Positions 59,711-64,000 of a stretch of 64,000 nt of DNA are shown here, piece after piece (positions within the stretch are counted from its first letter, which is position 1; every line of letters starts with the position of its first letter). The notes below the pieces were generated by a model. The model saw only the letters and a program-made list of their open reading frames with translations, was not told the DNA's origin and did not search any database. Source of the DNA: Mycobacterium cookii (GTDB taxonomy: Bacteria; Actinomycetota; Actinomycetes; Mycobacteriales; Mycobacteriaceae); the NCBI RefSeq assembly GCF_010727945.1, contig NZ_AP022569.1, positions 1,612,001-1,676,000 on the forward strand. Direction: 5' to 3'. The translations under genes and the position numbers were made by a program.

Positions 59711-61215
59711 CGTGGCGGGTAGACCCGTGGGTCGAGGACGAGTGCCATGAGTCCGTTGTCCGAGCAGGTGACGACGAGCATGTTGCCGCGGAACTCCGGC
59801 GGGGACATGCACCAGTCGGCGGTCATGTCGTTGCCGACGTGCTGGCTGTTCCTGGCCGCGGTGATGGACCCGTCGGGTCGCACGTCACCCGCCAGGATGG
59901 CGCGCGAAACCGCCAGGGTGCCGCTGAGCGGAGCGGCCATCAGCTTGCCGAAGACGGCGTGCACCGAGTTGGTGAGCTCGGCCTGCTTACCGGTCTGCGC
60001 GGGCGGGTTGTAATAGGCGATCTCGCGGATGTGCTCCGGATCGCGCACGTCGAAAACCCGGATCCCCGACTGCTGCCAACCACAGGCAAGCGCAAGGGGA
60101 TCGTCTTGACGATCGACGCTGCAGTAGTGCGGGTCGTAGCCGAAGAAGCCATCGTTGATGGCGCTGGACATCCACCGGTCCTGGTGCGCAGGCAGATTGA
60201 TCGCCAGCTTGATGTCGTTGCGCAGCAACAGGTTCGCGGGGTCGAAGGCATCGAAAAGTTTGACGCCTCCCGAACCGGACTCATCGACGGTGAAGATGTG
60301 CGGAACCCCGCGGTAGGTGACGTAGATGCTGTGCTGGGTGAACTGCCCATCGGCCCAGTGCTTGTCTCCGCGCAACGGCAGCAGCTGGTGCATCGTGAAA
60401 CCCGGCTGGGCACGGTCCTGGATCGCGGAGGTGTCCAGGATGTTCACCCCGGCCAGTGTGGACATGTACATGGTGTCGCCGTCCGGGGTGAAGCCCATGC
60501 CATGGGTGCCCAGTCCCGCAGGTGCGCTCCACACCGTGTGCGGGTCGGTGGGGTCGCTGACATCGAGCGCGGTGACCCACATCGAGCCGGATGACCAATA
60601 GGTGTTCCCGTCCGGAGAGAATGCGCCCTCGTGGGTGAGCATTCCGATCCGCATCCCCGGCAGCGAACCACGCCCGAAGTTCAGCAACCGAGGATGGGCA
60701 CAATCCTGAGAGATGTCATAGATCGAGAAGTACCCGAACCCGGTGTAGAACGGGACACCCGTGGCTGCCAGCAATCCCCGGGCTTCGTTGACTTTCAACG
60801 ATTCCCAGGTGCCGCCGACCATTGCGGGTTCGGTGAGGTTGTCGGTCAGTTGCGGACGGCTGGGGTCGGATGCGTCGACGACCGCCACCCCGTCGGTATG
60901 GGGCCAGGTTGCCCCGACATAGGTGCAGTTCTTATAGGACGCGCTGATGAAGTTCGCGCCCTTGCCTTGGTATTGGCCGACAAGGTCGATGTTGCACGCA
61001 TAGCCCTGAGTGCTACGCCCGGAAGCACGATCCTCTAGCGTCACTTCACCCTGCAGGCCGGTCTCCACCCGGTCGGCGGGCCGGCAGGATGCTGCAGGCG
61101 CCGAGGTCCGCCACACGTCGAAGCGAGGATCGAAGCCTGGCGGCGGCTCAGCCACGGAGATTCCGCCGCTCACAGCGACGAGTATCGCAACCACGCATAG
61201 GGCTGCGGTCCGCAT
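59707..61215 (-). CDS. Secreted LVIVD-repeat beta-propeller protein
   Basis: A 502-residue exported protein. Residues 1-22 are a signal peptide (MRTAALCVVAILVAVSGG). The body repeats blade-like units that end with DxSDPxxP turns: GVAVVDASDPSRPQL, FSIYDISQDCAHP, VTALDVSDPTDPHT, GIRVFDVRDPEHI. This is the LVIVD type of beta-propeller. Cys residues come in likely disulfide pairs. Other motifs such as AHQDRWMSSAIND are not recognised as catalytic. Partner DUF305 is translationally coupled. Such pairs occur in other actinobacterial genomes and may work at the cell surface, possibly with metals; function unproven. Confidence 0.85.
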   Translation of the reverse strand: MRTAALCVVAILVAVSGGISVAEPPPGFDPRFDVWRTSAPAASCRPADRVETGLQGEVTLEDRASGRSTQGYACNIDLVGQYQGKGANFISASYKNCTYVGATWPHTDGVAVVDASDPSRPQLTDNLTEPAMVGGTWESLKVNEARGLLAATGVPFYTGFGYFSIYDISQDCAHPRLLNFGRGSLPGMRIGMLTHEGAFSPDGNTYWSSGSMWVTALDVSDPTDPHTVWSAPAGLGTHGMGFTPDGDTMYMSTLAGVNILDTSAIQDRAQPGFTMHQLLPLRGDKHWADGQFTQHSIYVTYRGVPHIFTVDESGSGGVKLFDAFDPANLLLRNDIKLAINLPAHQDRWMSSAINDGFFGYDPHYCSVDRQDDPLALACGWQQSGIRVFDVRDPEHIREIAYYNPPAQTGKQAELTNSVHAVFGKLMAAPLSGTLAVSRAILAGDVRPDGSITAARNSQHVGNDMTADWCMSPPEFRGNMLVVTCSDNGLMALVLDPRVYPPR

Positions 61216-61255
61216 TCGTCGACTCCTTCGATGCGATCGAGGTCACACCCACCTT

Positions 61256-61273
61256 AAGTAATACGTTTGACTT
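61256..61273. promoter_or_regulatory. Palindromic operator in the LVIVD/TetR divergent promoter
   Basis: The 18-mer AAGTAATACGTTTGACTT is an imperfect palindrome about the central ACGT (seven of nine half-site pairs match). It sits 41 bp from the LVIVD gene ATG and 29 bp from the TetR GTG, where a TetR protein would repress both. Binding is inferred from position and symmetry. Confidence 0.6.
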
Positions 61274-61302
61274 AGTACAAGAGGCAATGTTGACTTTGCC
61301 TG

Positions 61303-61959
61303 GTGAGCGTCGAGACCCGCAGCCGTCGATCCCCGCGAGGCGACAACACCCGGGCGACAATCCTCACCGCAGCAGAGAAGCTCTTCGCCGAACATGGGAT
61401 CGCGGCGGTCTCGCACCGGCAGATCGTCGCCGCAGCACGGCAAGGCAACGGCGCCGCGATCGGCTACCACTTCGGCACCACGACGGACCTCGTTCGCGCC
61501 ATCGAAGACAAGCACGGCGACCACATCGAATCGCTGCGCACCCGAACCATCTCCGACATGGGCTCCTCGCCCGGGTTGCGGGACTGGGTGGCGTGCCTGG
61601 TGCTGCCGCTGACCGACCACTTGAGCGCCATCGGCACACCGAGTTGGTATGCGCGGTTCGCCGCTCAGGTGCTGACCGATCCCACCTATCGGCGGATCAT
61701 CATCAAGAACAGCTTCGAATCAGCGAGTCTGCACCACGTCGTCGAAGAGATCGGCCGCGCACTGCCGGAGGTGCCCGAGCAGGAGCTTGCCGAACGCAGC
61801 GTCATGATGCGCACGATGCTGATCTACACCTGCGCTGAATTCGAACGTGTGCTCGCCGAGGGAAATCCGTCACCGTGGCCGCACTGGCCCGCGGCCGCGC
61901 ACGGTTTGATCGACGGCATCGTCGCTCTGATGCAAGGTCCTGTCACACGCCTGGATTAG
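61303..61959 (+). CDS. TetR-family regulator of the island
   Basis: A 218-residue regulator. N-terminal HTH: ILTAAEKLFAEHGIAAVSH followed by RQIVAAARQGNGAAIGYHFG, the TetR pattern with YHFG in place of YRHF. The C-terminal part is helical, with the WYARFAAQVLTDPTYRR segment typical of TetR groups with a short loop. Start GTG at 61303. Divergent from LVIVD-DUF305, so likely an autoregulated repressor of that pair; the ligand is unknown. Confidence 0.85.
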   Translation: MSVETRSRRSPRGDNTRATILTAAEKLFAEHGIAAVSHRQIVAAARQGNGAAIGYHFGTTTDLVRAIEDKHGDHIESLRTRTISDMGSSPGLRDWVACLVLPLTDHLSAIGTPSWYARFAAQVLTDPTYRRIIIKNSFESASLHHVVEEIGRALPEVPEQELAERSVMMRTMLIYTCAEFERVLAEGNPSPWPHWPAAAHGLIDGIVALMQGPVTRLD

Positions 61960-61968
61960 CGGCGGGTC

Positions 61969-62079
61969 ATGGCACTCAAGACAGAGAACATCACCTTCGA
62001 CACCACTGATCCCGAAGGTCTCGCCGCATGGTGGGTACGCACCCTCGACGGTCAGGTAAACCCATTGCCCCACCGTTGA
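61969..62079 (+). pseudogene. Truncated VOC (glyoxalase-like) gene
   Basis: A frame of 36 codons (ATG 61969 to TGA 62077-62079) reads MALKTENITFDTTDPEGLAA, then WWVRTLDGQVNPLP. This is the typical first strand and helix of a VOC-superfamily protein. After that the homology stops, and the following 240 bp give no continuation in any frame, so the rest of the gene was lost. It sits 9 bp after the TetR stop, at the island's far end. Confidence 0.6.
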
Positions 62080-62322
62080 AGGATGCCACGCTGGCGTATG
62101 AAAAACCGTACAAAGTTGTAGGCGCGGGCAAAGATCCACTGACACTAGGCTAACGATTAAGCCAAGACCCGCTGACCCCATTGAGCCATGTATTAAGCCA
62201 TTGCTGCAAGTGCGTTTGACCAGCAGTTTTAGCTTAAGGCCCGAATACTTGAAAACCCCTAAGGTGTCTTGACGTGGGAACTTTTGTCGCCTGGCCGGAG
62301 CTCCCTACGGCGTATCCAGCTT
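62080..62322. other. Island right-end non-coding region
   Basis: About 243 bp between the VOC fragment and the tRNA remnant. It contains TTAAGCCA at two sites and TTTGACCAGCAGTTTTAGC near 62214. A similar TTTGACCAGGGGTTTTAGG lies at the left end of the island (58802). Such repeats at both ends could be integrase arm sites or leftovers of the attachment region. No gene found. Confidence 0.4.
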
Positions 62323-62365
62323 CTCTTAATCAGCGGGTCCGGGGTTCGAAACCCTGACGGTGCAC
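62323..62365 (+). repeat. attR-like tRNA-Lys 3' fragment
   Basis: Forty-three bases equal to the 3' half of tRNA-Lys (58755-58797) with one C-to-T difference. The 5' half of a tRNA is absent before it, so this copy cannot be functional. It marks the distal boundary of the inserted segment, about 3.57 kb from the intact tRNA. The next gene stop is 15 bp away. Confidence 0.85.
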
Positions 62366-62379
62366 CACCACGACGGCGG

Positions 62380-64000
62380 TCACGGCATTGCCTCGGCCCA
62401 ATCGACATGTCCTTCGAAGCCCAGCGTTGTCGCCATGTTGCGGTAGCGATCCCGGAAGTGCGCGTAGTTTGCGGCGTCGCCGTAAGCCCGCGCCAGGAGA
62501 GCCCGCAACCGCAGCAGCCAGATCTCGCGCACCGCGAAACCGCCGTCGGCCTCCGCTGACCGCTCGATCGCGGCGTTCGCCAACCTCTCGATCGCGGCCT
62601 CGGCTTCGGCGAAATCACCGTCGGCTCCCCGATCGAGCAATGTTTCGACCAGGACGCCGGTGGCCGGAATGCTCCACCCCAGCAGCCGTCCGTCGCGGAA
62701 TTGGCCGTCCGCGGCCGCGCGCAGGGGCGGTATGGCGCCATCGCGATCGCCACGGTCAGCCATCTCGCGCGCCAGGCAGACCTCGACGATCGGCAACTCG
62801 GCCAGGAAGAACCCGCGGCGCGAGAACACGTCACCGACCTCCGCCAGAACCTGCCGTCCCCGCTCGCGCTCCGCGTTCGTCCGGCGGTGCACCAACGCAA
62901 TGCCCAGCGTCATCCGGGAGATGGCGACCGCGACATCGTCACCGGATTGTTCGGCAATGCGCAGGGCATCCTCGATCTCCCCCATCGCGCGATGGTCGGG
63001 CCTCAGCATGCCCGGCGGTATTGCCGCGGAGTATGCGTATGTGACGACGGTGGCGTAGGACATCGGGTCGGTCCTGCGGGCCATGGCGAGGCCGCGCCGC
63101 AGGTCGTCGCGCCATCCTGGAAGTCCCAGGCAATAGCTGGCCGTCGCCCGCGTCGTCAAGGCGAGCGCCAAGGGAGAGCCGATGATGAAGTTGCCCTTTG
63201 ACGGATCACCGTCGGCCAGGTCGATCACCATCTGCGACCACCGCAGCGCGTCGGGCCACTCGGCGCACTTAGCTCTGGCGTAGATCGACGCAAGGGACAG
63301 GCCCACCGTCAAGTTCGGATCCTCGAGGGACTCGATGAGGGCCATCGATTCCGATGCCAGCTGCGAAGCCTCGTGCAGCCGGGCCTGATGCAGGTGATCC
63401 ATCACCTGCCCCGCCATGGCGATGGCCAGTGACGGCTTGTCCCCGGCCGCCGCGCACAACTCCCGCAATTCCTCGAAGCGGGCGCCTGTCGCATGCTCAT
63501 TCACCCGCCAGGCGATCCCGCACAACATGGTGCGAGGAGCAATGCGCATGGGTGCCCGGTCTGGGTCATCGGCGGGCAGGGCGTCGGCGATAACCCGGGC
63601 ACGCTCCCAACTGCGCCATGCCGCGGCGATGTCGCGGTTGGTCGCCCAGGTTGCGGCCCGCACTTGCCAGCCGTAAGCGGCGTGCCCATCGCCGGCTGCC
63701 TCCAGATGCTCGGCGATCAGGACGGCGTTTTCGTCGCCCGCTCCCGGGTTACGTGATTCGATGGCGGCCGCAACGCGCCGATGCAGCTCGGCGCGATCCG
63801 ATTCGAGCTGGGATTCGTAAGCCACCGTGCGGATCGACGGGTGGTGGAACACGTAATCCCGGGTGAAGCGGACCTGATCGACGAGCCGCGCGGCCAGCAG
63901 CTCGTCGACAACCGGTTCAACGCCCACCGCGGCCAGCAGATCCAGGTCGAACCTCGCACCGAGCACCGCCGCTGCGTTCAGCGTGCGCTTTGCCAGTGGG
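62380..64000 (-). CDS. C-terminal part of a large AAA/TPR signalling protein (partial)
   Basis: Minus-strand frame with stop at 62380-62382 and still open at the window edge, giving 539 residues of the C-terminus. At the start of the visible part, KRTLNAAAVLGARFDLDLL and the following segment form the helical end of an STAND/AAA-type ATPase. From about residue 70 it becomes a chain of TPR-like helices (AAYGWQVRAATWATNRD and others). This arrangement is known from mycobacterial adenylate cyclase- or LuxR-linked ATPases (Rv0386/Rv1358/Rv2488c type). The catalytic N-terminal domain is outside the window, so the subtype cannot be fixed. Confidence 0.7.
   Translation of the reverse strand, partial: PLAKRTLNAAAVLGARFDLDLLAAVGVEPVVDELLAARLVDQVRFTRDYVFHHPSIRTVAYESQLESDRAELHRRVAAAIESRNPGAGDENAVLIAEHLEAAGDGHAAYGWQVRAATWATNRDIAAAWRSWERARVIADALPADDPDRAPMRIAPRTMLCGIAWRVNEHATGARFEELRELCAAAGDKPSLAIAMAGQVMDHLHQARLHEASQLASESMALIESLEDPNLTVGLSLASIYARAKCAEWPDALRWSQMVIDLADGDPSKGNFIIGSPLALALTTRATASYCLGLPGWRDDLRRGLAMARRTDPMSYATVVTYAYSAAIPPGMLRPDHRAMGEIEDALRIAEQSGDDVAVAISRMTLGIALVHRRTNAERERGRQVLAEVGDVFSRRGFFLAELPIVEVCLAREMADRGDRDGAIPPLRAAADGQFRDGRLLGWSIPATGVLVETLLDRGADGDFAEAEAAIERLANAAIERSAEADGGFAVREIWLLRLRALLARAYGDAANYAHFRDRYRNMATTLGFEGHVDWAEAMP

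Noticed and set aside
62323..62365. Second tRNA-Lys gene
   Set aside because: Only the part from the anticodon loop on is present and no 5' acceptor or D-arm precedes it; it is an attachment-site copy.

Overview
This window is chromosomal DNA of a high-GC actinomycete, almost certainly a non-tuberculous Mycobacterium. Gene order follows the M. tuberculosis Rv2453c to Rv2518c segment (mobA-korB-korA, clpX, clpP1P2-tig, nei1, rpiB, pepN, glbO, gdh, plsB2-plsC, the leucine-catabolism operon, cmrA, orn, ldtB), and several genes (ldtB, cmrA, glbO, ctaJ) are typical of mycobacteria. M. tuberculosis names are assigned by recognition of protein sequence and order, not by database search.

Layout. 1-250: AT-rich edge. 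250-5430: molybdenum cofactor gene mobA, the CoA-dependent 2-oxoglutarate:ferredoxin oxidoreductase korAB and an MFS exporter. 5460-10620: protein quality control (clpX, clpP2, clpP1, trigger factor) with a candidate ClgR box, plus mmuM. 10680-10960: tRNA-Pro and tRNA-Gly. 11060-15040: a beta-lactamase-fold esterase apparently starting at ATT, a secreted collagen-like Gly/Pro protein, nei1, rpiB and a DsbA-like oxidoreductase whose CPWC site is CPWA. 15140-23400: pepN, DUF5130 gene, cytochrome oxidase subunit ctaJ, HNH nuclease, truncated haemoglobin glbO with alpha-glucosidase aglA, an FAD oxidoreductase outside the usual synteny, and a thioesterase. 23400-30560: the large NAD-glutamate dehydrogenase, EttA-type ABC-F protein and an SSB paralogue, with a 55-bp tandem repeat. 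30740-33150: a CopD-CtaG fusion and a possible gene remnant. 33160-40130: glycerolipid acylation genes (WS/DGAT-like, plsC, plsB2) overlapping by 4 nt, and lipQ.

41190-51380 is one functional unit: accD1-accA1-fadE19-maoC-citE-bkdA-bkdB-bkdC, a branched-chain amino/keto-acid catabolic operon on the minus strand, divergent from the TetR repressor bkaR. A nested perfect palindrome lies in the shared promoter. Then follow an MmpS-like membrane protein, a UMF1-type MFS protein, mycolate reductase cmrA, a HerA-like DUF853 ATPase, orn, tRNA-His with a strong hairpin, and L,D-transpeptidase ldtB.

58724-62365 is a small genomic island inserted at tRNA-Lys(CTT). The 3' half of the tRNA, from the anticodon loop onward, is repeated 3.57 kb away as a 38-bp perfect match. 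Between the copies are degraded phage-like coding scraps, a DUF305 gene coupled to a secreted LVIVD-repeat beta-propeller gene, a divergent TetR regulator with a palindromic operator, and a truncated VOC gene. No integrase is left. The window ends inside a large TPR/AAA-type signalling protein.

A recurring feature is tight packing: many ATGA/GTGA overlaps within operons, and convergent pairs whose stop codons abut with 0-15 bp between them.
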